Positions 19,341 to 28,363 of a DNA stretch of 64,000 bases are shown here, piece by piece (the first letter of the stretch is position 1; every line of letters starts with the position of its first letter). The notes beneath the pieces are model-generated. The model saw only the letters and a program-made list of their open reading frames with translations, made no database searches and had not been told where the DNA came from. The stretch covers positions 186,001-250,000 of the forward strand of contig NZ_PVTV01000011.1 of the NCBI RefSeq assembly GCF_003003055.1, read 5' to 3'. Made by a program: the position numbers and the translations under genes. The stretch is from Jezberella montanilacus. GTDB lineage: Bacteria; Pseudomonadota; Gammaproteobacteria; Burkholderiales; Burkholderiaceae_B.

Positions 19341-19886
19341 GTGATGGATACGCTGACACACCAAGCAGTCCTTCTGATTCAAGATCATCACGACTGGGCA
19401 ATCTGGATTATTTTCTTAGCCACATTTGCTGAATCTGTGCTTTTGCTGGGGATACTCATCCCAGGAACAACGCTCTTGCTAATCTGCGGCGGACTCCTGG
19501 GTAGCGGGGCCTTACCACTGGCTCCCGTCCTGTTAGCTGGATTAGCTGGTGCAATTTCAGGCGATGCTTTATCGTATTGGATTGGTCGCTGGTGGGGTAC
19601 GCCCTTACTGAGGATCAAGCCACTCAAAAGACACCGACGAAAGGTCGCGCAAGCCCGATTGTTTTTCTTGCGCTATGGATTTATCTCAATTGTCGCTGGG
19701 CGCTTTATGGGGCCGATTCGCTGCACGATTCCCACTGTAGCTGGCGCGTTAGGCATGGCTCACTGGCGCTTTCAAATGGCTAACATTCTCTCGGCTGTCA
19801 TTTGGGTCCCCGTGTTGTTAGCACCCGGCTATTTGGCTGCCGAGGCTGGGGATGCACTGTTACTTAACTTGACTCGGTCGCGCTAA
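19341..19886 (+). CDS. DedA family membrane protein
   Basis: A 181-aa inner-membrane protein of the DedA/VTT superfamily, members of which act in membrane lipid homeostasis (undecaprenyl phosphate or phospholipid translocation in characterised cases). Typical blocks: FAESVLLLGILIPGTTLLL (about 29-47), SGDALSYWIGRWWG and the arginine motif GRFMGPIRCTIPTVAGALGM. Hydrophobic segments are near 20-60, 65-85, 130-150 and 155-175. The initiator could be GTG at 19341 or the adjacent ATG at 19344. The substrate cannot be inferred. Confidence 0.85.
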   Translation: MMDTLTHQAVLLIQDHHDWAIWIIFLATFAESVLLLGILIPGTTLLLICGGLLGSGALPLAPVLLAGLAGAISGDALSYWIGRWWGTPLLRIKPLKRHRRKVAQARLFFLRYGFISIVAGRFMGPIRCTIPTVAGALGMAHWRFQMANILSAVIWVPVLLAPGYLAAEAGDALLLNLTRSR

Positions 19887-19949
19887 TATTCAACGCGACC
19901 GCAGAAAATTCTCAACCAACAACGTTCATTGCAACAGACGATACATACG

Positions 19950-20399
19950 ATGAAAACGATCGACGTAAAAGTACTTGATGCACGCATGCGAGACCAATTA
20001 CCCGCTTACGCGACGAAAGGGTCGGCAGGCCTTGATTTAAGAGCTTGTCTCGACGAACCGTTGACCATTGAGCCAGGGGTTACGCATTTGATACCAACGG
20101 GACTGGCTATTCATATTGCCGATCCAGGATATGCTGCAGTCATTTTGCCGCGCTCTGGGCTTGGCCACAAACACGGCATCGTTCTCGGCAATCTTGTGGG
20201 TTTGATTGATTCGGACTATCAAGGGCCATTGATGGTGTCTGCCTGGAATCGTAGCCAGACAACCTACACCTTACAACCCTTAGAGCGCTTGGCACAGCTA
20301 GTTATTGTGCCGATCCTGCAAGTACAGTTCAATCTGGTCGACGACTTCACAAGCTCTGAGCGCGGTACCGGTGGCTTTGGTAGTACTGGTAGCGCTTAA
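19950..20399 (+). CDS. dut: dUTP diphosphatase (dUTPase)
   Basis: Hydrolyses dUTP to dUMP, keeping uracil out of DNA and feeding thymidylate synthesis. The 149-aa trimeric dUTPase has all five motifs: [40 protein letters not shown] with the catalytic Asp, [12 protein letters not shown] and [11 protein letters not shown] at the C-terminus. I start at the ATG at 19950 (MKTIDVKV); the upstream TTG at 19929 is less likely. It is convergent with pqiC 14 bases away, with no obvious terminator in the gap. Confidence 0.97.
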   Translation: MKTIDVKVLDARMRDQLPAYATKGSAGLDLRACLDEPLTIEPGVTHLIPTGLAIHIADPGYAAVILPRSGLGHKHGIVLGNLVGLIDSDYQGPLMVSAWNRSQTTYTLQPLERLAQLVIVPILQVQFNLVDDFTSSERGTGGFGSTGSA

Positions 20400-20413
20400 C
20401 CCGCAAAAGCAGC

Positions 20414-21025
20414 CTACATCGCCTGACAAACCGGAGAGTGGGTGGCGGATTTGGCCTTCACAACTGTTGAAATCAAGTCAGCCAATTTATTGACATTTTT
20501 TTTCTGCGCAGCAACCAATTCCGATACCCCAGGATTAACCGGTTCTCGCAACTGAGCAAAACAACTTATCGTTTTGTCAGTTCCTGCAAAGCTTATTTGC
20601 CACGCAGCCGATAATTCAGCGTAACGCCCTGCGAGCAAGTCAAACGAGTGCACCGCAACTCGGATACGCGTGTTGCGTTTGTCATTTATCGCCACGTTCA
20701 AATTATGGACGGGTGGGAAACCCAGCTTTTGCGTCAAACTCTTTGACAGCGCATTTTGCAATTGTGCAGACACAGGTGCTACCCAACGATCATACTCAAG
20801 CATCAGCAAACGGCCATCGCTGTCCTGAACAACGAGCGATGTTTGATCGATATCTGCGGGGACTGCAACCTCACCCAAAACGTAAGGACCCACATTGTTC
20901 GAGGTCAAAGTCATCGGCTCATCTATGCTCAAAGGCACCAAGGTGTAATAGTTGGATGGTGTCGAAGCACAACCCGCAAGGACAAGCAGACCCGTCAAAC
21001 ATAAGATTTTCAAAGCGTGTTTCAT
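20414..21025 (-). CDS. pqiC: PqiC-like auxiliary lipoprotein
   Basis: A 203-aa outer-membrane lipoprotein of the DUF330/PqiC family. A lipoprotein signal peptide is clear: basic start MKHALK, hydrophobic core, lipobox LAGC with the lipidated Cys19. The mature part begins ASTPSNYYTLVPLS, the usual PqiC opening, and holds the beta-rich PqiC fold (YVLGEVAVPADIDQTSLVVQ). It is the last gene of pqiABC and overlaps pqiB by four bases. In characterised systems PqiC forms an outer-membrane partner for the PqiB MCE tunnel. Confidence 0.88.
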   Translation of the reverse strand: MKHALKILCLTGLLVLAGCASTPSNYYTLVPLSIDEPMTLTSNNVGPYVLGEVAVPADIDQTSLVVQDSDGRLLMLEYDRWVAPVSAQLQNALSKSLTQKLGFPPVHNLNVAINDKRNTRIRVAVHSFDLLAGRYAELSAAWQISFAGTDKTISCFAQLREPVNPGVSELVAAQKKNVNKLADLISTVVKAKSATHSPVCQAM

Positions 21026-22686
21026 CGGTTCGGTGCTCCAAGCGTTTCACGCGAGTAGATTTTGGTATTGCGACCACGAATAAGCGATTCAGGTTGCGTT
21101 TGTAACGAGTCAGTAAGGTTTCGAATCGAATGCAAACCTCTCGTTAATTCCTCAAGCATGATGGTCATGTTTTGGGGTAGCTCGCTGCCTGGTGCGGTGA
21201 GGCCATCAAAGTTTTCAAGCACTTTGGTTAAAGTCTTTAGCGTCCGGGTCAGTTCGGGCGTCACACTCATGTCCACGTTACTCGTCAATTTATTGAACTG
21301 CTTGAGAGCGAGATTTAAGTTAGCACCAATCTCTTCGTAAGGAATTTTGTCTAGTTTGGCAACTATGCTGCCAACCTGCGACTGCAACTCTTCAATGCTG
21401 TCAGAAGGCCGGGTCGGCATCGCGAAGGGCAACGCGGGTTTAACATTCAGTTTTTTCACATCGGGAAACATGGCAAGCGTGATGTAGAGTTGCCCTGACA
21501 GGATATTACCCACCCGCAACTGCCCTCGCATACCCGCACTCACAAGCCCGGACATGGTTTTTGTCACATCCTCGACGGTACTTTTCTGCTCAAGCATGCG
21601 TTCATACTCTTTACCCATACGTTCAAAGTACAGATTAGCGGTTACGACGGTTGTGAACGACGAGGTGGCTTTATCAAATTCAATCTGAACATCTTCGACT
21701 TTACCTAAATCGACACCTCTGAAGTCGATTGGGGCGCCTTTTTCAAGACCTCTCGTTGATTGTGAAAAGCGCATCACAATTGGGAAAACAAGCCCCTCAG
21801 GCAAACTTCTCGCCTCTTTGATGCCAGAATAAAGTTTGAATGGAACGTTTTTATCAGCTGGTGCTCCCTCAATTGCACCGAAATTCTCAAACGCCAGTCC
21901 GCCCGCCAGAATAGACATAAGAGATTCAGTTGTGACCTCTACGCCTTGCATGCCGACTGTCACGTCTACGCCGCTTGCGTTCCAGAAGCGCGTTCTGGTG
22001 GTGACAAATTTGTCGTAAGGTGCATTCACAAACACTTTGACTAGAACTGCATCGCCAGAGCTATCAAGCGAATAATCAGTAACCAACCCGACTTGAATCC
22101 GCTTGTAGTAAACGGGAGAACCCGGCTCCAAGGAGCCTAGATCCTTCGTCTTGATGGAAAATAAAGTGCCAGGCTGATCGTTAAAAATAGGTGGCGGAAT
22201 CTCCAAACCAACAAAGCTATTGACGCTGGGCATCTCAGTCATCGGAGAGACGGCGTCTGCTGCAATGTAAGACCCACTCAACAAGGTGTTCAAGCCTGAA
22301 ATACCACCAACACCGAATCGAGGTCTGACCACCCAGAATTTGGTTCCTTCTTGAGCAAAGCCCTGTGCCCACTTTTGCAACTCAACGACAACCAGCACTG
22401 AATCTCGTTCACCCGTCAATTGGATTTGCTTAACAATACCAATATTGACATCGCGAAACCGCACGTGGGTTTTACCCACTTCGAGTCCTGTTGCAGCACC
22501 AAATTTAATGGTGATCGTTGGTCCTCGTTTGTTGTAAGAGCTCCAGACGATGGAAATACCAATTAGCAAGGCAACAATTGGCACGAGCCATATCCAAGCG
22601 AGATTACGTTTTGATCTACGAGAAATTGCGGGCTTAGGAAGCCCTTTTTCAGAATTGCTATGCATATCCGGCATGCCGGTCCTCAC
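21022..22686 (-). CDS. pqiB: PqiB-like MCE domain protein
   Basis: A 554-aa periplasmic protein tethered by one N-terminal membrane helix (about 28-48, LAWIWLVPIVALLIGISIVW). Three tandem MCE/MlaD domains follow (about 55-150, 170-260 and 285-400; e.g. VRFRDVNIGIVKQIQL, YYKRIQVGLV, IDFRGVDLGKV), then a long helical C-terminus (about 440-540) that in homologues forms the needle of a lipid tunnel spanning the periplasm. The start is GTG at 22686, overlapping the pqiA stop as GTGA. It acts with PqiA (inner membrane) and PqiC (outer membrane). Confidence 0.9.
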   Translation of the reverse strand: MRTGMPDMHSNSEKGLPKPAISRRSKRNLAWIWLVPIVALLIGISIVWSSYNKRGPTITIKFGAATGLEVGKTHVRFRDVNIGIVKQIQLTGERDSVLVVVELQKWAQGFAQEGTKFWVVRPRFGVGGISGLNTLLSGSYIAADAVSPMTEMPSVNSFVGLEIPPPIFNDQPGTLFSIKTKDLGSLEPGSPVYYKRIQVGLVTDYSLDSSGDAVLVKVFVNAPYDKFVTTRTRFWNASGVDVTVGMQGVEVTTESLMSILAGGLAFENFGAIEGAPADKNVPFKLYSGIKEARSLPEGLVFPIVMRFSQSTRGLEKGAPIDFRGVDLGKVEDVQIEFDKATSSFTTVVTANLYFERMGKEYERMLEQKSTVEDVTKTMSGLVSAGMRGQLRVGNILSGQLYITLAMFPDVKKLNVKPALPFAMPTRPSDSIEELQSQVGSIVAKLDKIPYEEIGANLNLALKQFNKLTSNVDMSVTPELTRTLKTLTKVLENFDGLTAPGSELPQNMTIMLEELTRGLHSIRNLTDSLQTQPESLIRGRNTKIYSRETLGAPNR

Positions 22687-23825
22687 TGTTTTAAAAAGCC
22701 TTTATGCCCTGCCCGGCGCCACGCCAGCCTCGGGTCAAATCCCATCGCTGCGAGCATCGTCAAAACAACAACTGCACCGAAAGCGGCGGCGCCAGCTGAA
22801 GGTTGAATGCTCATCAACGAGCCAAATTGCACGAGAGCGCTCATCAGCAGAACGACAAACACATCAAGCATGGACCACTGTCCGATAATTTCAACGAAGA
22901 CATACAAGCGAGTGCGTTGCTCCAACTGATTCACGTGCCCCTGTTGAGTCTGCCACACCAGCAGCGCCAGCGCTACAAGTTTGAATATTGGCACGACCAT
23001 GCTGGCAATAAATACGACCGCTGCAACGTCCCATGAACCCATTTCACACAGCTCGATGATACCGCCCATGATGGTGTGAGAAGAGTCACCCGTCACACCA
23101 CTTGTGCTCATGATTGGAAGCAAGTTCGCCGGGATGTACATCACGGCAGCTGCGCAAAGTAATGCCCAAGTTCGTGAAACCATCGCCGGAGAGGGGGGCT
23201 TGACTGCTTTTTGCTCGCCCAACGGCAGGCCGAGATCCAAAATCATCAATGAAATTTTGTGACTGTCCAGGGTACCGATGGCAGTCAGCAGGAGCGTTGA
23301 AAAAATGAGTGAATGCAACCCGGGCTGTAGACTCAACGAGGCGAAATCCGCCATTTTAAAAGCCGAGACAAGAATCCCGGTCAGTAAAACGGGGACCATA
23401 CACCAACGCCGTAAATGATCGACCGCCAGTAACGCCAATTCTATGTGCCCCGGGATCTTCATGACTGCCAAAGGAATGAAAATCCATAGCAAGATCAACA
23501 GATGCAACAAAGGAAAAAAGAAGCCAACCGCAAAAGTCATGACTGCGACGGGTTCGTACCCGGCTGACCACGTAATTCGAATCGCATCCAGAAAGCCCGC
23601 GCTTTGTTCGAGCCCCTGGAAGTCTAGAATTGCCAAAGGAAAAGCGTTGGCGAAAATCAACCCGATCAGTGCTGATAGGCAGAGTGCCAACCAGGAGTCA
23701 GGTCGCAACACTGAATAGGTCTCAAGAACTGTTCCGCAACGGGAGCAACGAGCCCATTCGTCTGATCGAAGCTTTTTACGTTCATAGCGGGCACCGCAAC
23801 CATGGCAGTGTAGATGAAACGCCAT
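22683..23825 (-). CDS. pqiA: PqiA-like integral membrane protein
   Basis: A 380-aa inner-membrane component of the PqiABC lipid-transport complex. The N-terminus carries one zinc ribbon (CHGCG...CSRCG, about 7-33). Two homologous blocks of four membrane helices follow, each with a family motif: ANAFPLAILDF and ANLLPIMSTSG. E. coli PqiA has a second cysteine pair set between the two halves; here the corresponding linker (about 200-215) has no CxxC pair, so only one ribbon remains. It is the first gene of pqiABC, 15 bases after clpA in the same orientation. Confidence 0.88.
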   Translation of the reverse strand: MAFHLHCHGCGARYERKKLRSDEWARCSRCGTVLETYSVLRPDSWLALCLSALIGLIFANAFPLAILDFQGLEQSAGFLDAIRITWSAGYEPVAVMTFAVGFFFPLLHLLILLWIFIPLAVMKIPGHIELALLAVDHLRRWCMVPVLLTGILVSAFKMADFASLSLQPGLHSLIFSTLLLTAIGTLDSHKISLMILDLGLPLGEQKAVKPPSPAMVSRTWALLCAAAVMYIPANLLPIMSTSGVTGDSSHTIMGGIIELCEMGSWDVAAVVFIASMVVPIFKLVALALLVWQTQQGHVNQLEQRTRLYVFVEIIGQWSMLDVFVVLLMSALVQFGSLMSIQPSAGAAAFGAVVVLTMLAAMGFDPRLAWRRAGHKGFLKQ

Positions 23826-23840
23826 TAAACGCCTTTAACT

Positions 23841-26156
23841 TTAATGAACCAACTCTGTTTCCTGATCAGAACCAGTTGGAGTTTTTGACGCCTTACCGGG
23901 CGCTTCTCCGAAAGAGAGTTGCACTTTACCATCGTCGTCTGCATCAATTGTGACAATACCGCCATCGACGAGTTGACCAAAAAGCAGCTCATCCGCCAAC
24001 GCTCTTCTGATCGTATCTTGTATCAGTCGCTGCATGGGCCGTGCGCCCATCAATGGATCAAAACCAGTCTTGGCGAGATGCTGTCGTAATGCATCAGTGA
24101 ATGTCACCTCAACACGTTTGTCGTGCAGCTGATCTTCGAGTTGCATTAAGAACTTGTCTACGACGCGCAGAATGACCTCTTTTGACAAAGGTGCGAAGTG
24201 CACGATAGAGTCGAGCCGGTTACGAAACTCTGGCGAAAACAGCCGCTTGATATCCGCCATTTCATCGCCAGCAACTCGCGTATTTGAGAAACCGATATTT
24301 GGTTTACTCATTGCCTCTGCACCAGCATTCGTTGTCATGATGAGGATGACATTTCTAAAATCTGATTTACGTCCGTTGTTATCCGTAAGCGTGCCATGAT
24401 CCATGACTTGGAGCAGGATATTAAATACCTCTGGATGCGCTTTTTCTATTTCGTCGAGCAACAACACGCAGTGCGGTTGCTTGTGGATAGCTTCAGTCAG
24501 TAAGCCGCCTTGATCAAACCCAACGTATCCTGGCGGGGCACCAATCAGGCGCGAGACGGTGTGACGCTCCATGTACTCTGACATGTCGAAGCGCAACAAT
24601 TCAATGCCGAGCGTAAAAGCCAGCTGTTTTGCAACCTCTGTTTTACCTACTCCAGTCGGCCCTGATAAAAGAAATGCGCCAATTGGTTTTTCAGGTCGGC
24701 CCAAACCGGATCTCGCCATTTTGATAGCGGCCGAGAGTGCCTCAATGGCCACATCCTGGCCAAATACCACTGTGCGCAAATCCCGGTCGAGGGTGGCGAG
24801 CTTGCTGCGGTCGTCACTAGAGACAGTCTGAGGTGGGATGCGGGCAATCTTGGAGATAATTCCTTCGATTTCGACTTTTCCTATTACTTTTTTCTGCTTG
24901 GATTTTGGTAATAAGCGCTGAGCGGCACCCGCTTCGTCAATGACATCTATGGCCTTGTCGGGCAAATGACGGTCATTGATATGTCTCGCGGACAATTCAG
25001 CAGCTGCTGTCAAGGCAGCCGAAGAGTATTTCACGCCGTGATGGCTCTCAAAGCGCCCCTTTAGGCCTCGCAATATCTGTATCGTCTGTTCAACACTTGG
25101 CTCAGCGACATCGATCTTCTGGAAGCGACGCGAGAGCGCTGCATCTTTTTCGAATACCCCTCGAAACTCGGTGTAAGTTGTCGCACCAATGCAACGCAAC
25201 TGTCCTGAGGAGAGAGCGGGTTTTAGCAAGTTCGAGGCATCAAGCGTGCCACCCGAGGCAGAGCCTGCTCCGATCAAGGTGTGGATTTCATCGATAAACA
25301 AAATAGCATTTGGATTATTTTTTAGCTGCTTCAAGACGGCTTTCAAACGTTGCTCAAAGTCACCGCGATATTTAGTGCCGGCCAGCAACGAGCCCATATC
25401 CAGCGAAAACACCTGAGCATCTTGCAAAATTTCGGGCACTTCGTGCTGGGTAATGCGGTACGCTAAACCTTCTGCGATTGCGGTCTTCCCCACACCCGCC
25501 TCGCCAACGAGCAGAGGGTTATTTTTGCGACGACGGCACAGAATCTGGATCACTCGCTCAACTTCGTGCTCACGACCGATCAAGGGATCAATTCGACCAG
25601 CAATAGCGGCAGCATTAAGATCCTGAGCGTACTGATCAAGTGGTGATTGTTTGACATCGGTAGCCTCCTCGCCTATTGACTGAGGATCTTTAGAGGACGG
25701 AGCTGATTCAGCAGCGGCTTGTTTACTGATCCCGTGGGAAATATAGTTCACCACGTCCAAACGCGATATACCTTGCTGCTGCAGGTAATAAACAGCGTGC
25801 GAATCTTTTTCACCAAAAATGGCTACCAGCACATTGGCGCCAGTAACAGGTTTTTTCGATGCACCACCCGCTGAAACATGCATGATCGCGCGCTGAATCA
25901 CTCGCTGAAAGCCCAGCGTCGGCTGGGTGTCGACTTCGGCACCTGACGGGATGACGGGTGTATTGTCAGTCACAAACTTGCGTAAGTTCTGACGCACGTC
26001 GTCCAAGTTACAGGAACAAGCTTTCAAGACTTCAATCGCAGCGGCATTATCAAGCAGGGCAAGCAACAGATGCTCAACCGTAATAAATTCATGCCGAGCA
26101 GAGCGGGCCTCTACAAACGCCATATGCAGGCTCACTTCAAGCTCTTGGGAAATCAT
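23841..26156 (-). CDS. clpA: ATP-dependent Clp protease ATP-binding subunit ClpA
   Basis: AAA+ unfoldase that feeds substrates, including N-degron proteins delivered by ClpS, to ClpP. The 771 residues contain a double Clp-N domain (about 1-145), AAA1 with Walker A GEAGVGKTA and Walker B LFIDEIH, and AAA2 with GPTGVGKTE and LLLDEIEKAH. There is no ClpB-type coiled-coil middle domain. A ClpP-docking IGF-like loop is plausible near MSKPNIGFSN. clpS lies immediately upstream (105 bases), the standard clpS-clpA arrangement. Confidence 0.96.
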   Translation of the reverse strand: MISQELEVSLHMAFVEARSARHEFITVEHLLLALLDNAAAIEVLKACSCNLDDVRQNLRKFVTDNTPVIPSGAEVDTQPTLGFQRVIQRAIMHVSAGGASKKPVTGANVLVAIFGEKDSHAVYYLQQQGISRLDVVNYISHGISKQAAAESAPSSKDPQSIGEEATDVKQSPLDQYAQDLNAAAIAGRIDPLIGREHEVERVIQILCRRRKNNPLLVGEAGVGKTAIAEGLAYRITQHEVPEILQDAQVFSLDMGSLLAGTKYRGDFEQRLKAVLKQLKNNPNAILFIDEIHTLIGAGSASGGTLDASNLLKPALSSGQLRCIGATTYTEFRGVFEKDAALSRRFQKIDVAEPSVEQTIQILRGLKGRFESHHGVKYSSAALTAAAELSARHINDRHLPDKAIDVIDEAGAAQRLLPKSKQKKVIGKVEIEGIISKIARIPPQTVSSDDRSKLATLDRDLRTVVFGQDVAIEALSAAIKMARSGLGRPEKPIGAFLLSGPTGVGKTEVAKQLAFTLGIELLRFDMSEYMERHTVSRLIGAPPGYVGFDQGGLLTEAIHKQPHCVLLLDEIEKAHPEVFNILLQVMDHGTLTDNNGRKSDFRNVILIMTTNAGAEAMSKPNIGFSNTRVAGDEMADIKRLFSPEFRNRLDSIVHFAPLSKEVILRVVDKFLMQLEDQLHDKRVEVTFTDALRQHLAKTGFDPLMGARPMQRLIQDTIRRALADELLFGQLVDGGIVTIDADDDGKVQLSFGEAPGKASKTPTGSDQETELVH

Positions 26157-26261
26157 GTTTCCTCCGTCCTTCTCGTCATAATTGCTTTCACGATTTCATT
26201 CTATGCCTTTCGAGCAATAAAATGAGACTTGCACACACAATTTGTAATGTTTTAAAAAAAT

Positions 26262-26585
26262 TTACGTCGGATCGGCTCGTTCCATTACACATTGCAGGGG
26301 ATGTTGCCGAGCTCTAGCGTATTGAGAAACTTGACTAATTCTTGTCGCAGCGATGTCTTCTGGGTAGATACCACAGACGCCTTTTCCTTCGTGGTGAACC
26401 TGCAACATAATGAGTGTGGCCTGTTCTTCATTTTTTGCAAAAAATTTCTGCAAAATATGCACCACAAACTCCATTGGCGTGTAATCGTCATTGAGCAGTA
26501 ACACGTAATACATCGGCGGTGGCGCCGTGCGGGTAGTTTGCTTCTCTACAACTAAATCGGGAGGCAGATCAATTCTTGTAGCCAT
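26262..26585 (-). CDS. clpS: ATP-dependent Clp protease adaptor ClpS
   Basis: A 107-aa adaptor that recognises N-end rule degrons and hands them to ClpA. The core shows [24 protein letters not shown] (about 27-50; Asn and Asp residues that bind the free N-terminus), the hydrophobic pocket and the His-containing block [15 protein letters not shown] (about 71-85). The flexible N-terminal tail (about 1-25) needed for ClpA engagement is present. It precedes clpA on the same strand and is divergent from the cold shock gene. Confidence 0.95.
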   Translation of the reverse strand: MATRIDLPPDLVVEKQTTRTAPPPMYYVLLLNDDYTPMEFVVHILQKFFAKNEEQATLIMLQVHHEGKGVCGIYPEDIAATRISQVSQYARARQHPLQCVMERADPT

Positions 26586-26638
26586 GTTTGATATAAGGGC
26601 AATCCATTACTCGCGAGAGATCACAAAATTCTGATTTT

Positions 26639-26667
26639 TTGTTACAAACGGTTTATCTGTCTATTTA
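26639..26667 (+). promoter_or_regulatory. Candidate sigma-70 promoter for the cold shock gene
   Basis: TTGTTA (26639-26644), 17-base spacer, TATTTA (26662-26667). This would give a leader of roughly 175 bases before the ATG at 26850, consistent with the long 5' UTRs of cspA-type mRNAs. It is inferred from sequence only. Confidence 0.4.
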
Positions 26668-26849
26668 GTAGTCGTACCAGAGACTTAAATTTTGGTAAGG
26701 CTTAATAAATCAGCACAGATGCATCTTACTCGTTCAGATAGAAACAAGATTTTGATAACAAGACTAAGCTTTACTTGTCCGTCTGAATGAGTGAGGGGCT
26801 GTAACAACTCAAGTATGTAGTTTATACAAAACGCAAAGAGGCAGTCGGT

Positions 26850-27089
26850 ATGTCAGATGCAGATACAGGTTCAGGTTCAGGGGTCAAAGAAAGCGGCACC
26901 GTTAAATGGTTCAACGACGCGAAAGGTTTCGGCTTTGTTACACCCGATAATGGCGGCGAGGACTTGTTCGCACACTTTTCAGCGATCCAGATGAACGGTT
27001 TCAAAACGCTCAAAGAAGGCCAGAAAGTCCTGTTCGAAATCACACAGGGCCCTAAAGGTAAGCAAGCAACAAACATAACAGCCGCTTAA
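26850..27089 (+). CDS. Cold shock domain protein (CspA family)
   Basis: A 79-aa single-stranded nucleic-acid-binding protein, an RNA chaperone. The cold shock domain (about 15-79) carries [18 protein letters not shown] with RNP1 (KGFGFV) and RNP2 (DLFAHF). The first 14 residues are an extra Ser/Gly/Asp-rich tail that shorter CspA proteins lack. A purine-rich GAGG lies just upstream of the ATG. A 264-base region separates it from divergent clpS and may act as a cold-responsive leader. The stop is 36 bases before the DUF192 start. Confidence 0.93.
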   Translation: MSDADTGSGSGVKESGTVKWFNDAKGFGFVTPDNGGEDLFAHFSAIQMNGFKTLKEGQKVLFEITQGPKGKQATNITAA

Positions 27090-27125
27090 ACTAAGGGGGT
27101 GTATCCCCCTTCGAGCGAGGTTGTT

Positions 27126-27590
27126 ATGTTTTTTGAAAGGAAATTGACCAAACTTGGTAGTTTGGCTCAACTGAGTGCGCTTGCCTTGTGTCTGACGCTG
27201 CTGCTTACTGAAACACAGTCGGCTTCGGCACAAACATTGCCGGTCAAACGCCTCACTGCAGGCATGCATGTGATCACTGCCGAGATCGCTGCCACCGATG
27301 CGGCGCGAACCAAAGGCTTGATGTTTCGAGATTCGCTAGAACCAAATCACGGCATGGTATTCGTCTTCGAGCAAGCCAACGTGCAATGCTTCTGGATGAA
27401 AAACACAAAAATTGCGCTATCTATTGCTTTCATTAAAGCAAATGGTGTCATTACCAACATTGCAGAAATGGCACCGATGACTGAAACCTCACATTGTTCA
27501 ACCGAACCCGTGCTGTACACGCTTGAAATGGAGGAAGGCTGGTTTGCCAAGCACGGTGTCTCAGCGGGCAAATCAATAGGCGGGCTTTAA
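27126..27590 (+). CDS. Secreted DUF192 family protein
   Basis: A 154-aa exported protein of unknown biochemical function. The N-terminus is a Sec signal peptide with a hydrophobic core (about 12-28) and probable cleavage after SASA (about 35). The mature part is a DUF192 domain: AATDAARTKGLMFRDSL, GMVFVFEQ, CFWMKNTKIALSIAFI and VLYTLEMEEGWF are the standard conserved blocks. I start at the ATG at 27126, preceded by GAGG; a GTG at 27099 is possible but would put charged residues before the signal. It is downstream of the cold shock gene, and DUF192 proteins often follow csp genes in this order. Confidence 0.85.
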   Translation: MFFERKLTKLGSLAQLSALALCLTLLLTETQSASAQTLPVKRLTAGMHVITAEIAATDAARTKGLMFRDSLEPNHGMVFVFEQANVQCFWMKNTKIALSIAFIKANGVITNIAEMAPMTETSHCSTEPVLYTLEMEEGWFAKHGVSAGKSIGGL

Positions 27591-27609
27591 ATTTTTCATT
27601 AAAAAAAAA

Positions 27610-27634
27610 GGCCCGGTAAGACCGGGCCAATTTT
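27610..27634. terminator. Bidirectional intrinsic terminator (DUF192 / sodB)
   Basis: A perfect 8-bp stem GGCCCGGT (27610-27617) / ACCGGGCC (27621-27628) with a 3-base loop. It is followed by AATTTT on the plus strand and preceded by a run of A (27601-27609), which gives a U-tract on the minus strand. It lies between the convergent DUF192 and sodB genes and probably serves both. Confidence 0.85.
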
Positions 27635-27702
27635 GCACACTTTTTCTACGGACTCAGCGTCGAAACCGACAACTGCTCGCCTGAATACTTCAGATGAAGT
27701 AA

Positions 27703-28281
27703 TTAAGCGAGATTTTGAGCGGCAAACGACCAGTTAGCCAAAGACCAGAAGCTTTCGAGGTACTTAGGGCGTGCATTGCGGTAATCGATGTAATAGGCGT
27801 GCTCCCAGACATCACAGGTCAGCAAAGCAACGTCAGTGGTGGTCAGTGGTGTGCCGGCATTGCTCGTGTTGACAATATCAAGCGAACCGTCTGCTTTCTT
27901 GACCAACCAAGTCCAACCAGAACCGAAATTGCCAGCGGCAGACTTATTAAAAGCCTCTTTGAACGCGGCAACCGAGCCCCATTTCGCAGTGATGCCATCA
28001 GCCAGTTTGCCTGTTGGTTCACCACCACCATTTGGTGATAGGCTGTTCCAGTAAAAGGTGTGATTCCAGATCTGGGCTGCGTTGTTGAACACACCACCAG
28101 AAGATTTTTTGACGATTTCTTCAAGAGAGGCTGATTCAAATTCTGTACCAGGAATCAGATTATTCAGGTTAGTCACATAGGTTTGATGATGCTTACCATA
28201 GTGAAACTCGAGTGTTTCTTTTGAAATCGTGGGTGCAAGTGCATCCATCGCATAAGGGAGGGGGGGGAGCGTGTGAGCCAT
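27703..28281 (-). CDS. sodB: Iron superoxide dismutase
   Basis: Cytoplasmic superoxide dismutation. The 192-aa protein is a Fe/Mn SOD with metal ligands in [10 protein letters not shown] (His26-type), [10 protein letters not shown] (His73-type) and [13 protein letters not shown] (Asp and His). The AAQ..WNHTFYW and GSGWTWLV blocks favour the iron form. No signal peptide is seen. The codons for the LPPLPY start contain a C8 run in the gene (28261-28268 region), a mild slippage-prone site. It is convergent with DUF192 and shares its terminator. Confidence 0.95.
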   Translation of the reverse strand: MAHTLPPLPYAMDALAPTISKETLEFHYGKHHQTYVTNLNNLIPGTEFESASLEEIVKKSSGGVFNNAAQIWNHTFYWNSLSPNGGGEPTGKLADGITAKWGSVAAFKEAFNKSAAGNFGSGWTWLVKKADGSLDIVNTSNAGTPLTTTDVALLTCDVWEHAYYIDYRNARPKYLESFWSLANWSFAAQNLA

Positions 28282-28363
28282 CGCAGCAAAATCCTAAAGA
28301 GGTTTAAGACAAAACAAAAGGCATTTAAGGAAGTCTATTGTATCGGACGAATAGCGTTTGTGT

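Noticed and set aside
28251-28281. C8/G8 run at the start of sodB as a phase-variation tract
   Set aside because: The run is short, encodes the normal Leu-Pro-Pro-Leu-Pro N-terminus of Fe-SOD, and the frame is intact.
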